A DNA stretch of 64,000 nucleotides from Tessaracoccus caeni. Its GTDB lineage: Bacteria; Actinomycetota; Actinomycetes; Propionibacteriales; Propionibacteriaceae. The stretch's first letter is position 1; each line of letters starts with the position of its first letter. Below the pieces are notes generated by a model. It saw nothing but the letters and a program-made list of their open reading frames with translations. It did not search any database and was not told the DNA's origin. The stretch lies in the NCBI RefSeq assembly GCF_029211185.1, contig NZ_JARGDO010000003.1:62001-126000 (forward strand), given 5' to 3'. Below, in pieces: positions 53,601 to 62,592 of the stretch. The translations under genes were made by a program, and so were the position numbers.

Positions 53601-54341
53601 CAGACCGGTGCCCTTGAGGTCGAAGCGGGGGCGCAGCTTGAAGCCGATCTTGCGCACGTAGAACATCAGCACCAGCGCCTGGAACGCGATGCCCACCGTG
53701 CTGCCAAGGCCCAGCACGAGCAGCTGCGGCGTGGTGAAGGCCTGCGAGTGGTCGGCCTGGTTGCCCCAGACCACGAAGTAGACCGACAGCGTCGCGATCG
53801 AGATCACGTTGTTCGCGATGGGCGCCCACATCATGGGGCCGAACTTGTCGCGCGCGTTGAGGATCTGGCCCAGCAGGAAGAAGGCGCCGTAGAAGAAGAT
53901 CTGCGGCAACGTCAGATAGGTGAGCGTCACCATCGACGCGTACTGGTCGGTGAGTCCGGGGGCGCGCCAGCTGCTCGACGAGTAGATCCAGGTCACGGCA
54001 GGGGCGGCGATCGTGATCAGGACGGCGACGACGGTCACGATCAGCATGAAGGCCGTCATGATGCGGTTGGTGTAGGCCTCACCGCCGTCGTCGTCGCTGT
54101 TCATGTGGCGCACGATCTGCGGCACCAGCACCGTGTTCAGGGCGCCGCCGACGAACAGCACGTACAGCGAATTGGGCACCATGGTGGCGATGGCCAAGAT
54201 GTCGGACTGCCGGGTTGCGGTGCCGAGGATGAAGGTGATCAGCATCACCCGCAGCACACCGAGCACACGGGAGACCAGCGTGCCAGAGGCCATGATCGCG
54301 CTGGCCGACACCAGCCTCTTGGTACTACTGACTTGACTCAT
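50643..54341 (-). CDS. murJ: Lipid II flippase MurJ with cytoplasmic pseudokinase and extracellular C-terminal domain
   Basis: A 1232-residue protein. The MurJ/MviN flippase occupies about 1-530 with 14 or so membrane helices. A long acidic linker reaches about 705. A kinase-like domain follows (about 710-960) that lacks the catalytic residues: the HRD position reads HERLSPDTV and the DFG position VGFGIE. A membrane helix at about 1025-1045 leads to an extracytoplasmic F5/8-type-like beta-sandwich. This layout is that of mycobacterial MviN (Rv3910), where phosphorylation of the pseudokinase recruits FhaA and controls lipid II export. Its start overlaps the DUF6049 stop by 17 bases. Confidence 0.94.
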   Translation of the reverse strand: MSQVSSTKRLVSASAIMASGTLVSRVLGVLRVMLITFILGTATRQSDILAIATMVPNSLYVLFVGGALNTVLVPQIVRHMNSDDDGGEAYTNRIMTAFMLIVTVVAVLITIAAPAVTWIYSSSSWRAPGLTDQYASMVTLTYLTLPQIFFYGAFFLLGQILNARDKFGPMMWAPIANNVISIATLSVYFVVWGNQADHSQAFTTPQLLVLGLGSTVGIAFQALVLMFYVRKIGFKLRPRFDLKGTGLGHTFSLTKWTLGFVAVNQLALVVVQKLATSATATGHGAGANVYSNAHLIWILPHSLVTISLATAMLPSASRLAADGKFDDVAREMTKTIRMALVAIVPATAAFIALAGPATSLLFGHGAGADDAVLIAWTLMGFTVGLIPFTVQFVCLRTFYALEDTRTPFFLQCFIAGLNALGAILLVWLITDPSLVAAVLALAYSLAYSLGVFASWRSLKRRLPGLDGSAIIMHTVRLLLGAGIGGAGAYFLSDVILGWIPHVVWGNLVALAVGGALILGAYWLVGRLLKVSELKDIAGLVGGRFGRRRPEASSSESAPSPTEDEKVAERINEIPATQEALGSGNSSSAVLVEDLMPTAVEPALTDDELYRRDAERRLEMDADDDDDDDAPATGRYDDWMGDPTQVHDAIIDDDAPDEDTEDDLPQLAVASSPLIPPPLPKPEEGVADVLDDIFRPLGGGGIAEDGTVVHARYQLAELLTERDGSETWRAHDQVLSRDVVVHLLRKDDPRADELLAAARRGAIATESRFLRILDAGVLHDPDLEVGAYIVCEYGPGKSLEQLLIAGPLSSIEAAWVVRELADALAGVHAQGQFHERLSPDTVVITTSGTVRVVGFGIEPSLVSPSYEERSWSERERSDIEALGALLYAMTVHRWPGSSAWGLAAAPMIDGRLARPSELRDGISPVLEQICLSAMNGQGIYTARELANALTDMLGTADASADLERRVRRPARPLTPVAEPAVQLAATSAPPTLVAPVAPKASAPKRTPSSPAHEDVSELRAPIPSRQRVVVAAIAGFAVLVLVISLLISKGLSSDNNANPASTSPGASTSASGEPGGGAGPLTVVSAQDFDPEADGGNDEENPDLVGNAIDGDPATAWSTLRYLRQSKLGGLKPGVGLVLDLGETREVSSIDLTLTGDGPTAVEIRTPTGNDMSMTTVDQWAMVASNAATPQGTTAFELTEPASTRYLLVYLTDLPPVEGGFRGVVNEVVVNGK

Positions 54342-56190
54342 GCTTCTCCTCGGACCGGACCGCCCTGATTCTCAAGGCGGTTCCTCCCAGCACTACTGCA
54401 CCTGAGATGACGATGATGATCCAACCGACACGCCCAAACTCGGTGGCCGTGATCTCCAATGTGGTTTCGGGCCCGAACGTGCGTCCCGACGCGGTGGCCA
54501 GCTGCCCGTGCACCAGAGTCACGCCGTTGGTGGTGGCCTGCGGGGTGATGGCGAGCGTCTGCGACTGGCCGGACGGGAGGGTGACGACCTCGGAGTCGGG
54601 CACCGAGATGCGCTGCGGGGTGTCGGACTGGAACCGCAGCTGCACCGTGACGGTCAGGGCGGTGTCGTTGGCGATCGTGACGGGCAGCGTCCCGGTGGTG
54701 GAGCTCAGGACGAACTGCTGGGCCGCGCGCACCGTGATCTTGCTCGGGTCGAGCTCGGCCTGCGGGGAGGCGTCGATCCACGCGAGGGCCTCGTCCTCGC
54801 TGCCCAGGTGACGGTTGAAGGCGGAGGTGTCGAACCGGGCCGGCGAATCGGGGGCCACGAGCTCCCAGTTCAGGCCCAGCTTGTCCAGGCGTTTGGCCAG
54901 TTTCGTCCACTTCGGTGCCGGTTGGGCGGGACTCCACGCGAGCACGCTACCGACGGCGCCCGTCGGGGTGCGGTGGGGACGGGCATCGTCGAGCAGGCCT
55001 TCGACGCGCACCTGGGCCTCGTCGGTCAGCAGGTAGTTGACGGGCATGCCGTGGGTCAGCTCGGTGGCCAGCAGGTAGCCGCGGGTCTCGGCATCGGATT
55101 TTCCGATGAGCGTGTCGGGGAGCTGAGCGCGCCGGCCTTCGGCGACGGTGCGGGTCACGCCTTGGACCTGCCTGGCGACGATGCGGTCGAAGTCGGTGAG
55201 TCGTGCGGCCAGCTCCTCCGAGCCGGTCTCGTCGAGCACCGCCGCGGTGGGAAGGTCGGCGAGGGTGTCCGTGGCGGTGCCGGCCAGCGCTTGATCGAGG
55301 AGGCCGACGGCGTCGGCCTTCGCCAGGTCGGGGTCGCCGCCGGGCAGTCGCCATAGCCGTTGGGCCGTCGCCAGCCGGTCGACCCGCGCCAGCCAGTCCT
55401 TGGCGGCCGGGTTGGCTTCGGTGGTCTCGTCGCCCACCGCCAGCAATTGCAGCGCGCGGTAGAGCTCTGGGTCGATGATGCCGATCACGCCCGACCGTTC
55501 CGCCGCCGTGAGCAGCACGTCCAACCGGCCTTCGACCTCGACGGCCAGTTGCTCCGCTGCGTCGTCGGTGAGAGCGGCGTCGTCGGGGAGGAGCGACGGG
55601 CGCGATGACAGCAGCACGGTGGCGCTGACCGGAAGCGGCTGCGTCGTCGCGGGAACCAGGACGCGGGCCCGACCCATCGTCGTGTTCACCCCGCCTTCCG
55701 GGATGGCGCGCACGTGGACGCCGAGCCAGTACACCGCGTCGGTGGCGGTGGGCAGGGCTAGCTGCCCCACGGTGGTTTTCACGCTGAAGTCGGCCGTCTC
55801 GCCGGGCTCGAAGGGCTGATCGGCGGCGATGAGATGCAGGTTTCCTGCTTCCAGGCTGTCGAGTCGGCTTCCCAGCGGTGAGGTCAGCGGGGCCGCGACG
55901 GCGGCGTCGACCTGCTCCGTGCTCACCAACGGCTGCTGACTGCGCCAGAAGTGAACGTTGACGTAGCGCATGTTCGTCTCGGAGGCGTTGGTCACGGTGC
56001 CGGAGACCTCGACCACCTGATCCGGCTTGGTGGGGTCGATGATCGTCGGCGCGATGCTCTCGATGCGCACATCCAACGGCTGCGTCTCATCGGCGCGCGC
56101 CAGGACGGAAGGGGAAAGGAAGAATCCGAGAAGCCCGATGGCCAGCGCCAGCAGCGCCCCACCCAGGGCTCGGATCCTCATCACCGTCAT
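54325..56190 (-). CDS. DUF6049 secreted/membrane protein (Rv3909-like)
   Basis: A 621-residue cell-envelope protein. The signal segment is at about 4-32 (LLALAIGLLGFFLSPSVLARA), followed by a large extracytoplasmic region with immunoglobulin-like strands (VVEVSGTVTNASETN, VTIANDTALTVTVQ-like). A C-terminal membrane helix and a short basic cytoplasmic tail (RAVRSEEKHESS) complete it. It sits between pcnA and murJ, the conserved actinobacterial order. The role is unknown, probably linked to peptidoglycan export or division. ATG at 56190 is chosen to start the signal segment; the frame is open to 56241. Confidence 0.8.
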   Translation of the reverse strand: MTVMRIRALGGALLALAIGLLGFFLSPSVLARADETQPLDVRIESIAPTIIDPTKPDQVVEVSGTVTNASETNMRYVNVHFWRSQQPLVSTEQVDAAVAAPLTSPLGSRLDSLEAGNLHLIAADQPFEPGETADFSVKTTVGQLALPTATDAVYWLGVHVRAIPEGGVNTTMGRARVLVPATTQPLPVSATVLLSSRPSLLPDDAALTDDAAEQLAVEVEGRLDVLLTAAERSGVIGIIDPELYRALQLLAVGDETTEANPAAKDWLARVDRLATAQRLWRLPGGDPDLAKADAVGLLDQALAGTATDTLADLPTAAVLDETGSEELAARLTDFDRIVARQVQGVTRTVAEGRRAQLPDTLIGKSDAETRGYLLATELTHGMPVNYLLTDEAQVRVEGLLDDARPHRTPTGAVGSVLAWSPAQPAPKWTKLAKRLDKLGLNWELVAPDSPARFDTSAFNRHLGSEDEALAWIDASPQAELDPSKITVRAAQQFVLSSTTGTLPVTIANDTALTVTVQLRFQSDTPQRISVPDSEVVTLPSGQSQTLAITPQATTNGVTLVHGQLATASGRTFGPETTLEITATEFGRVGWIIIVISGAVVLGGTALRIRAVRSEEKHESSQ

Positions 56191-56219
56191 ATGGTACTTG
56201 GCTGCCGCTCGGCGACGGG

Positions 56220-57659
56220 TCAGCCGGCGTTGGAGGCCCACCAGTCACGGAGGATCTGGGCGGCGTCGTCCTTGGACGACGGGCCGTGCTCCATGCGGTG
56301 GTCGAGGAGGAACTTGTAGGCCTTGCCGACGTCGCGACCGGGTCCGATGCCAAGGATCTCCATGATCTCGGTGCCGTCCAGGTCTGGCCGGATCTGGGCC
56401 AGCTCCTCCTGGGCGGCCAGCTCATCGATGCGCCACTCCAGTTCCTCGTAGGCCCGGCGCAGGCGGGTGGCTTTGTTCCGGTTGCGGGTGGTGCAGTCGG
56501 CCCGGGTGAGGATGTGCAGGTGCTCCAGCTCGTCGCCGGCGTCGCGCACGTAGCGGCGCACCGCGGCGTCCGACCACTCCGCGTCGGCGTAGCCGTGGAA
56601 GCGCAGGTGCAGCTCCACCAGTTTGGACACCGACTTCACGATCTGCGACGAGTAGGTCAGCGCCTTCAAGCGCTTGGCGGTGAGCTTGGCGCCCACGATG
56701 TCGTGGTGGTGGAAGGTGACCTTCGAGCCCTCGAACTTGCGCGTGGCCGGCTTGCCGATGTCGTGCAGCAGCGCGGCCAGCCGGTTGACGATGTCGGGCT
56801 GGTGACCGCGGGTCTTCTCCAGGTCGATCGCCTGCTCGACGACGGTGAGCGTGTGCTCGTAGACGTCCTTGTGACGGTTGTGCTCGTCGCGTTCCCGGCG
56901 CAGCGCCGACACCTCCGGCAGGAAATGGTCGGCCAGCCCGGTGGTGACCAGCAGGTTGAGGCCGGTGCGGGGACGATCGGTGAGCAGCAGCCCGGTGAGC
57001 TCGGCCTGGATGCGCTCCGCCGAGACGATCTCGATGCGCTCGGCCATCTCCGTCATCGCCTTCACGACGTCGGGGGCCACCCGGAAGCCCAGCCGCGAGG
57101 CGAAGCGGGCCGCGCGCAGCATCCGCAGGGGATCGTCGGAGAACGAGATCTCGGGCGTCGTCGGGGTGCGCAGCACGCCCTCGGCCAGGTCGCTCAGGCC
57201 GCCGTAGGGGTCGACGAAGGCGCGGGTGGCTACGTCGACGGCCATCGCGTTGACGGTGAAGTCGCGGCGGATGAGGTCGCCGTCGATGCTGTCGCCGAAC
57301 GCGACGATGGGCTTGCGCGAGTCCTGCTCGTAGGCGTCGGCCCGGAAGGTGGTGATCTCGATCTTCCACTCCAGGTCGTCGACGCGCTTCATCGCGCCGA
57401 TGGTGCCGAAGGCCTTGCCGATGTCCCAGGTGCTGCGGCTGAACTGGCGCAGCAGCTCGTGGGTCTGCTCGGGTCGGGCTGAGGTGGTGAAGTCGAGATC
57501 GTCGCCGAGGACGCCCAGCAGCGCGTCGCGCACCGATCCGCCGACCAGGTACAGCTCGTGGCCGGCCTGGCGGAACAGCTCTCCGAGTTCGTCGATGACC
57601 GGCGCGATGCGCAGCAGCTGTTGCATCGCGTTGGTCTGGGCTTGGGTGAGGCTCGGCAC
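56220..57659 (-). CDS. pcnA: CCA tRNA nucleotidyltransferase / polynucleotide adenylyltransferase-like
   Basis: A 479-residue class II nucleotidyltransferase. The head domain carries VGGSVRDALLG and DDLDF (catalytic aspartates), RRDFTVNAMA binds NTP, and an HD domain (LLHDIGKPATRK) follows in the C-terminal part. It adds or repairs the tRNA 3' CCA end. The start is uncertain: GTG at 57659 (MPSLTQAQ) fits the family length, but no strong ribosome site is visible. The gene heads the conserved pcnA-DUF6049-murJ set. Confidence 0.92.
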   Translation of the reverse strand: MPSLTQAQTNAMQQLLRIAPVIDELGELFRQAGHELYLVGGSVRDALLGVLGDDLDFTTSARPEQTHELLRQFSRSTWDIGKAFGTIGAMKRVDDLEWKIEITTFRADAYEQDSRKPIVAFGDSIDGDLIRRDFTVNAMAVDVATRAFVDPYGGLSDLAEGVLRTPTTPEISFSDDPLRMLRAARFASRLGFRVAPDVVKAMTEMAERIEIVSAERIQAELTGLLLTDRPRTGLNLLVTTGLADHFLPEVSALRRERDEHNRHKDVYEHTLTVVEQAIDLEKTRGHQPDIVNRLAALLHDIGKPATRKFEGSKVTFHHHDIVGAKLTAKRLKALTYSSQIVKSVSKLVELHLRFHGYADAEWSDAAVRRYVRDAGDELEHLHILTRADCTTRNRNKATRLRRAYEELEWRIDELAAQEELAQIRPDLDGTEIMEILGIGPGRDVGKAYKFLLDHRMEHGPSSKDDAAQILRDWWASNAG

Positions 57660-57757
57660 GACGCACGATTCTAACCGCCCCCGCACCAATCTCCCTCACG
57701 CACCGATCTCCGCCCGGGCGCCAATCTCTCTTACACGCCGATCTCCGCCCCCGCGCC

Positions 57758-57835
57758 AATCCAGGAAAATCGGCCAATGGCCGATTTTGCGGTGTCTATC
57801 GCCGAGAATCGACCATTGGCCGATTTTCCTGGATT
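57758..57835. repeat. Repeat family A, copy 3 (inverted orientation)
   Basis: Palindromes at about 57764-57789 and 57803-57829 are joined by GCGGTGTCTATCGCCGA, the reverse complement of the spacer in copies 1 and 2 apart from small changes. The outer ends AATCCAGG and CCTGGATT pair, so the whole 78-base unit is an inverted repeat. Confidence 0.85.
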
Positions 57836-57899
57836 GGGCTGGGGCAGCGGGACGGGGGAAGAGTGGGGAAGAGCTGGGCTGGGGCAGCGGGACGGGGGA
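57835..57899. repeat. 25-bp direct repeat, 40-bp period, before mscS
   Basis: TGGGCTGGGGCAGCGGGACG plus GGGGA occurs at 57835-57859 and 57875-57899. The strand is G-rich over about 90 bases and lies just upstream of the MscS gene. Confidence 0.8.
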
Positions 57900-57933
57900 G
57901 AGCTGGGCTGGAGTGGGGTGCGAAGATGGGGCC

Positions 57934-58794
57934 ATGCTCGATTCCTGGTACGAGAACCTGCTGGTCAGCCTGCTCATCGTGGCGGTGGCATTCGTCGCCC
58001 GGGTGGTGCTGGGCTATGTCATCCGACGCTCCGTGCGCACGATCGCGCGTCGCAGCGAGCAGCGCACCGGGCTGTCGGGCAAGACCGCCGTGATCCTGGC
58101 CAAGGCCGGGGGCGCCGATCCCGAACGGCAGGCGCGGCGGGTGTCCACCATCGGATCGCTGCTGCGCAACGTGGTCAACGTCGTGATCGTGACCGTCTCC
58201 GTGCTCACCATCTTGTCTGTCTGGGGTGTGCCGATGGGGCCGCTGATCGCGTCGGCCGGCGTCGGTGGTGTGGCGCTGGGCTTCGGCGCCCAGTCGCTGG
58301 TCAAGGACTATCTCTCCGGCGTGTTCATGCTGTCCGAGGACCAGTTCGGGGTGGGCGACATGATCCAGGTGGGCGACCTCAAGGGCACCGTCAAGGAGGT
58401 CACGCTGCGCGTCACCAAGCTGGAGGATCCCAGCGGCGCGATCTGGTACGTCCGCAACGGCGAGGTGCTGACCCTGGGCAACCTCACTCAGGGCTTCTCG
58501 TCCACCGTCGTCGACATCCCGGTCGCGATCGACGAAGACCCCGACCGCGTCCGTCAGGTGCTCAGCGAGGCCATCGCCCCGATCGCCACCGAGAAGGCAT
58601 GGAAGGACGTGCTGATGGCACCACCGGAGGTGCTCGGAGTGGGCTCGTTGCAGGGCGGCACCATGACCATGCAGGTGCTGCTGAAGACCAAAGCCAACCA
58701 GCAGTGGGGCCCCATGCGCGAGGTGCGCGAGTACGCGAGCGAGGCGTTCACGGCGCACGGCATCCGGCCGCCCCTGATCACCAGGATTGAGTGA
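57934..58794 (+). CDS. Small-conductance mechanosensitive channel (MscS family)
   Basis: A 286-residue membrane protein with two to three N-terminal helices and the pore-lining TM3 glycine/alanine pattern (ASAGVGGVALGFGAQSLVKD). An upper cytoplasmic beta domain (VGDMIQVGDLKGTVKEV) and an alpha-beta tail follow. It opens under membrane tension to release solutes during osmotic downshock. ATG at 57934 is chosen at the first hydrophobic segment. It is followed 30 bases later by a penicillin-binding protein. Confidence 0.9.
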   Translation: MLDSWYENLLVSLLIVAVAFVARVVLGYVIRRSVRTIARRSEQRTGLSGKTAVILAKAGGADPERQARRVSTIGSLLRNVVNVVIVTVSVLTILSVWGVPMGPLIASAGVGGVALGFGAQSLVKDYLSGVFMLSEDQFGVGDMIQVGDLKGTVKEVTLRVTKLEDPSGAIWYVRNGEVLTLGNLTQGFSSTVVDIPVAIDEDPDRVRQVLSEAIAPIATEKAWKDVLMAPPEVLGVGSLQGGTMTMQVLLKTKANQQWGPMREVREYASEAFTAHGIRPPLITRIE

Positions 58795-58824
58795 TCGGTT
58801 GCCGGTCCGCCTACCCTGGATCGC

Positions 58825-61059
58825 ATGGCGTCTACCAAAAAGCGGCCGAACAAGAAGGCCAAGGCGAAGCGCGGTTTCTGGGGAAAACTGGGGATCGCCG
58901 CTCTGGTGACCTTCTTGATCGTCGGGTTCTCCGGCCTGGGCGGGTTCGCGTTCCTGTACTTCACGACGGACCTCCCGGACCCCAACGACGACTTCCAGAC
59001 CAACACCTCCTTCATCTATTACGGCGACGGCGAGACCCAGATGGGCAGCCTCTCCGTGCAGAACCGGCAGACCATCGGCTACTCCGAGATGCCGCAGGTG
59101 ATCAGGGATGCCGTGGTGGCCGCCGAGAACCGCAGCTTCTGGGAGGATCCGGGCTTCTCCGCGCGGGGCTTGGCGCGTGCGGCGTGGTCGATCGCCTCGG
59201 GCGGGCAGATGCAGGGCGGCTCCACCATCACCCAGCAGTACATCAAGATCCTCTACCTTGACTCCGAGCGCACGCTCACCCGCAAGGCACGCGAGATCAT
59301 GCTGGCCATTCGCATGGGCAGGGAGGTGCCGAAGGAGGAGATCCTCGCCGGCTACCTCAACACCATCTACTTCGGGCGCGGCGCCTACGGCATCCAGGCC
59401 GCGTCGCGGTCGTACTTCCTGACCGATGCCGAAGACCTGACGCTGAGCCAGGCCGCCGCATTGGCCGCCATCCTCAACAACCCGGCTGCCATGAACCCCT
59501 CCGACGGCGAGGACAAGCGGGCCGTCCTGCTCGAGCGCTACAACTACGTCCTCGACGGCATGCTCGAGATGGGCACGATCGGCAAGGCCGAGCACGACGA
59601 GGTCTACGGCGAGCTGCCGGAGTTCCCGGAGGTGCCGCTCAACAATCGTTATGGCGGCGCGAAGGGCTTCTTGATGAAGGCCGTCGAGAAGGAGATGGAG
59701 ACCCTCGGTTTCGACGAGGTGGAGACCCAGGGCGGTGGCCTTCGGATCATCACCACCATCGACGAGAAGGCGCAGGAGGCGGCCGTCGAGACGGTCGAGC
59801 GCTACACGAAGGAGGCCTCGGGCAACGCGGGCAGCGACGCGGAGGATCTGCACGTCGCGCTGGCGTCGGTGGACACCGAGACCGGGGCCATCATCGCCAT
59901 GTACGGCGGCCCCGACTACGTGGAGAACCAGCGAAACTGGGCCACCACGCCGCGCGCCACGGCGTCGACCTTCAAGACCTTCGCCACCGTCGCCGGCCTG
60001 CGTAACGGCTTCACCCTGAACTCCATGTTCAACGGCAACACGTTCACCCCGCGCGGCGACGACCGTCCCATTCGCAACGAGTTCAGCTACCAGTACGGCC
60101 AGGTGAGCTTGCGCCGCGCGACGGCGGAGTCGATCAACACGGCCTTCGTCGACATGACCCAGCAGATCGACGACGGTGCCAGGGAAGTGGCCAAGGCCGC
60201 CGTCGACGCGGGTGCCCCCGAGCTCGAGGCCTGGGAGCTCAACATGAACAACCGGATCGCCCTCGGCGCGGTGGAGGTCAGCCCGGTGAACATGGCCAAC
60301 GCCTACGCGACCCTGGCCAACAGCGGAAAGCGCAACGAGACGCACATCGTCGCCAAGGTCACCGACCAGCACGGCCAGGTGCTCTACGAGGCCAAGCCTG
60401 CGTCCGAGCAGACGATCGAGGCCGATGTCGCGGCCAGCACCACCGACGCGCTGACGTCCGTCGTGCAGGAGGGCACCGGTCGACGTGCGTCCTCTCTCGG
60501 GCGTCCGGTGGCCGGCAAGACCGGCACCCACGGCGTCCTCGACGACATCCAGTCGGCCTGGTTCGTCGGCTACACCAAGCAGGTCTCCACCGCGGTGATG
60601 TACGTCGCCGGCGATGGCACCGCCGACCTCGACCCCTTCCGCAGGCCGCAGGATCCCACCTTCTTCGGGTCGTCCTATCCGCTGATGACCTGGATCGACT
60701 TCATGGAGGTCGCCACCGACGGCATGCCGGTGGAGCAGTTCGACGATCTGCCGCTGAAGAACCGCCAAGGCGGCGGCGAGCGGACGCAGGCGCCGCCCCG
60801 CACCACCGAACCCAGGCCGTCGGAGTCCACCAGCGAGACTCCCAGTCCCTCTCCGACGCCGACGGCCACCCAGACGGAGGAGCCGGAGCCCACGTCAACA
60901 CCCAGCCGGACCGCAGAACCGACACCCACCCAGACACCGACGCCCGAGCCCACCCCGACGGCAACGCAGACGCCCGCCCCGGAGCAGCCGGACAGCGACA
61001 CGAATGCCGACGGGGGAGATGTGGGCGGAGGCGATCCCGCGGCCGGGGCCGATGGGTAA
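58825..61059 (+). CDS. Class A penicillin-binding protein (bifunctional transglycosylase/transpeptidase, PonA-like)
   Basis: A 744-residue envelope enzyme. A short basic cytoplasmic tail and one membrane helix (about 22-48) precede the GT51 domain (catalytic Glu101 in VVAAENRSFWEDPG; GGSTITQQYIK). The transpeptidase domain has Ser381-x-x-Lys384 (STFK), SxN in AESINTAF and the KTGT box at Lys565. The tail from about 660 is Pro/Thr/Glu-rich and should be extracytoplasmic. It polymerises and cross-links peptidoglycan. It is followed by a GT87-like membrane protein, the neighbour order of mycobacterial ponA1. Confidence 0.93.
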   Translation: MASTKKRPNKKAKAKRGFWGKLGIAALVTFLIVGFSGLGGFAFLYFTTDLPDPNDDFQTNTSFIYYGDGETQMGSLSVQNRQTIGYSEMPQVIRDAVVAAENRSFWEDPGFSARGLARAAWSIASGGQMQGGSTITQQYIKILYLDSERTLTRKAREIMLAIRMGREVPKEEILAGYLNTIYFGRGAYGIQAASRSYFLTDAEDLTLSQAAALAAILNNPAAMNPSDGEDKRAVLLERYNYVLDGMLEMGTIGKAEHDEVYGELPEFPEVPLNNRYGGAKGFLMKAVEKEMETLGFDEVETQGGGLRIITTIDEKAQEAAVETVERYTKEASGNAGSDAEDLHVALASVDTETGAIIAMYGGPDYVENQRNWATTPRATASTFKTFATVAGLRNGFTLNSMFNGNTFTPRGDDRPIRNEFSYQYGQVSLRRATAESINTAFVDMTQQIDDGAREVAKAAVDAGAPELEAWELNMNNRIALGAVEVSPVNMANAYATLANSGKRNETHIVAKVTDQHGQVLYEAKPASEQTIEADVAASTTDALTSVVQEGTGRRASSLGRPVAGKTGTHGVLDDIQSAWFVGYTKQVSTAVMYVAGDGTADLDPFRRPQDPTFFGSSYPLMTWIDFMEVATDGMPVEQFDDLPLKNRQGGGERTQAPPRTTEPRPSESTSETPSPSPTPTATQTEEPEPTSTPSRTAEPTPTQTPTPEPTPTATQTPAPEQPDSDTNADGGDVGGGDPAAGADG

Positions 61060-61068
61060 CCTGACGCC

Positions 61069-62454
61069 GTGAAGGACGCGCTGCTGCCCGGCTTCGGTGG
61101 GCCGATGGGACGCCACGCCCGCAAGGAGGGCGTCTGGTTCGACCCCATGCCCTGGGCGCTGATCGTCGCCACGCTGCTGTTCGCCGCGCTGTACCTGCGC
61201 CACCTTCCCTGCCTGCAGTCCCAGGCGGACGAGGGCGTCGACACCTTCGTCCGGCTCTGTTACACCGACATCCAGACCTCATTCATCAGCCAGGGACTCG
61301 CGACCGGCGACAGCGTCTTCGGGGGGCAGATCTCTCTCGCGCCGCTGGTGGCAGTGGTGGTCGCCGCGACGGTGTGGCTCACCTCCGTGCTGGGCGGAGA
61401 GATCCCTCCCGACGCCGTCCTGCAGACCCAGCTCGACGCCTTGCCCCTGTTCTTCGGGCTGAGCGCGCTGGTGCTGTTCGGCTGCTTCCTCGTGACGGTG
61501 ACCGCCGCCGTGCTGATGGGCCCCGACTCGGGCAACGCACGCTTCCGGTCGTGGTTCGGGCTCGCCGTGGCGGGGTCGCCGATCGTCTTCGCCGCCGGCC
61601 TGATCGACTGGTCCCTGCTTCCCATCGGGCTCACCATGTTTGGCCTGCTCGGGTTCGCGCGAGGTCGCGTGCTGGAGGCGGGCGTGCTGCTCGGCCTGGC
61701 TGCGTCGGCCGGCACCATGCCGATCGCGGTGTGGCTCGCCGTCGCGGTGGCCGTCGTGCTGCGCGGGGATCGACGTGCGGTAGCGGCCTTCCTGGTGCCG
61801 TCCATCGGCACTTTCCTCGCGGTCCACGTGCCGTTGATGCTGAACCAGCCGGGCGTGGTGTTCAACCACTACGTCGCGGAGATCAACAAGGGCACCAGCG
61901 ATGGGTCGCTGCTGTATCTGCTGGAACACCTCCTCCGGTTCGAGTCGCGAGAGGTCGGGGGATTGTTCTTCGCCGCGCGGCTGCTCGTGCTCGGCGTCGT
62001 GATCGCCTGGCTCTACGTCACCCGACGGCGCCCCCGCGTCGGCAGCCTCGTCGGCGTGTTCGTCCTGATCACGGTGCTGCTCGCGCCCGGTTTCACGCCC
62101 CAGACCGGACTCTGGGTCTTGATCGCGGTCTACCTTGCCCGGCCCTTCCGGGAAGAGCTCGTCCTGACCGCCGTCACTCACACCGCGTACGTGGCGGCGA
62201 TCTGGGCGTGGCTGTCCGGGCATCTGTCCCAGGCCGAAAATGGGCCGGAAGGCGTCTACTTCTGGGTGCTGCTGGCCAGGGCGGCGGTGGAGGCCTGGGT
62301 GCTGGCGTCGTGCCTGATCGACGTCGCCCGCCCCGGCAGCGACCGCCTGCGAACGCCCGACCTCAGCGATCCGATCGGCGGGGTGCTCGTCGACGGGGAG
62401 GAACTGAAGCCGCTGAAAGCCGTGCCATCGACCGCGGACGTAACCGTTGGGTAA
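61069..62454 (+). CDS. GT87-like polytopic membrane protein (Rv0051-like)
   Basis: A 461-residue integral membrane protein with about ten hydrophobic helices and a hydrophilic tail (about 425-461). The extracytoplasmic CYTDIQ segment with Asp after the first helix resembles glycosyltransferase family 87 polyprenyl-phosphate-mannose-dependent enzymes, and the position after a class A PBP is the position of Rv0051 next to ponA1. Catalysis has not been shown for this subgroup, so the sugar role is an inference. The GTG start is nine bases after the PBP stop. Confidence 0.7.
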   Translation: MKDALLPGFGGPMGRHARKEGVWFDPMPWALIVATLLFAALYLRHLPCLQSQADEGVDTFVRLCYTDIQTSFISQGLATGDSVFGGQISLAPLVAVVVAATVWLTSVLGGEIPPDAVLQTQLDALPLFFGLSALVLFGCFLVTVTAAVLMGPDSGNARFRSWFGLAVAGSPIVFAAGLIDWSLLPIGLTMFGLLGFARGRVLEAGVLLGLAASAGTMPIAVWLAVAVAVVLRGDRRAVAAFLVPSIGTFLAVHVPLMLNQPGVVFNHYVAEINKGTSDGSLLYLLEHLLRFESREVGGLFFAARLLVLGVVIAWLYVTRRRPRVGSLVGVFVLITVLLAPGFTPQTGLWVLIAVYLARPFREELVLTAVTHTAYVAAIWAWLSGHLSQAENGPEGVYFWVLLARAAVEAWVLASCLIDVARPGSDRLRTPDLSDPIGGVLVDGEELKPLKAVPSTADVTVG

Positions 62455-62592
62455 CGGTTCGCGATCCGCGAGAACTCGTCGTCGGAACCCGCTTCCCCTT
62501 GCCCTTATCCTTGATAGAAAGCGCCGTCTCATCCGGCATCCTCGATCCGGGGCAATCGCCCTCGGGTTCCGCCTAACAGGAGTTGACCTTCG

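Noticed and set aside
50643-54341. Long plus-strand open frames opposite murJ and other genes
   Set aside because: They are rich in Arg/Gly/His, lack start signals and family patterns, and lie opposite clear genes in GC-rich DNA where antisense frames stay open by chance.
62455-62592. A manganese (yybP-ykoY) riboswitch before terC
   Set aside because: The expected conserved AGGGGAGUA and GACC blocks are not visible in this 138-base gap.
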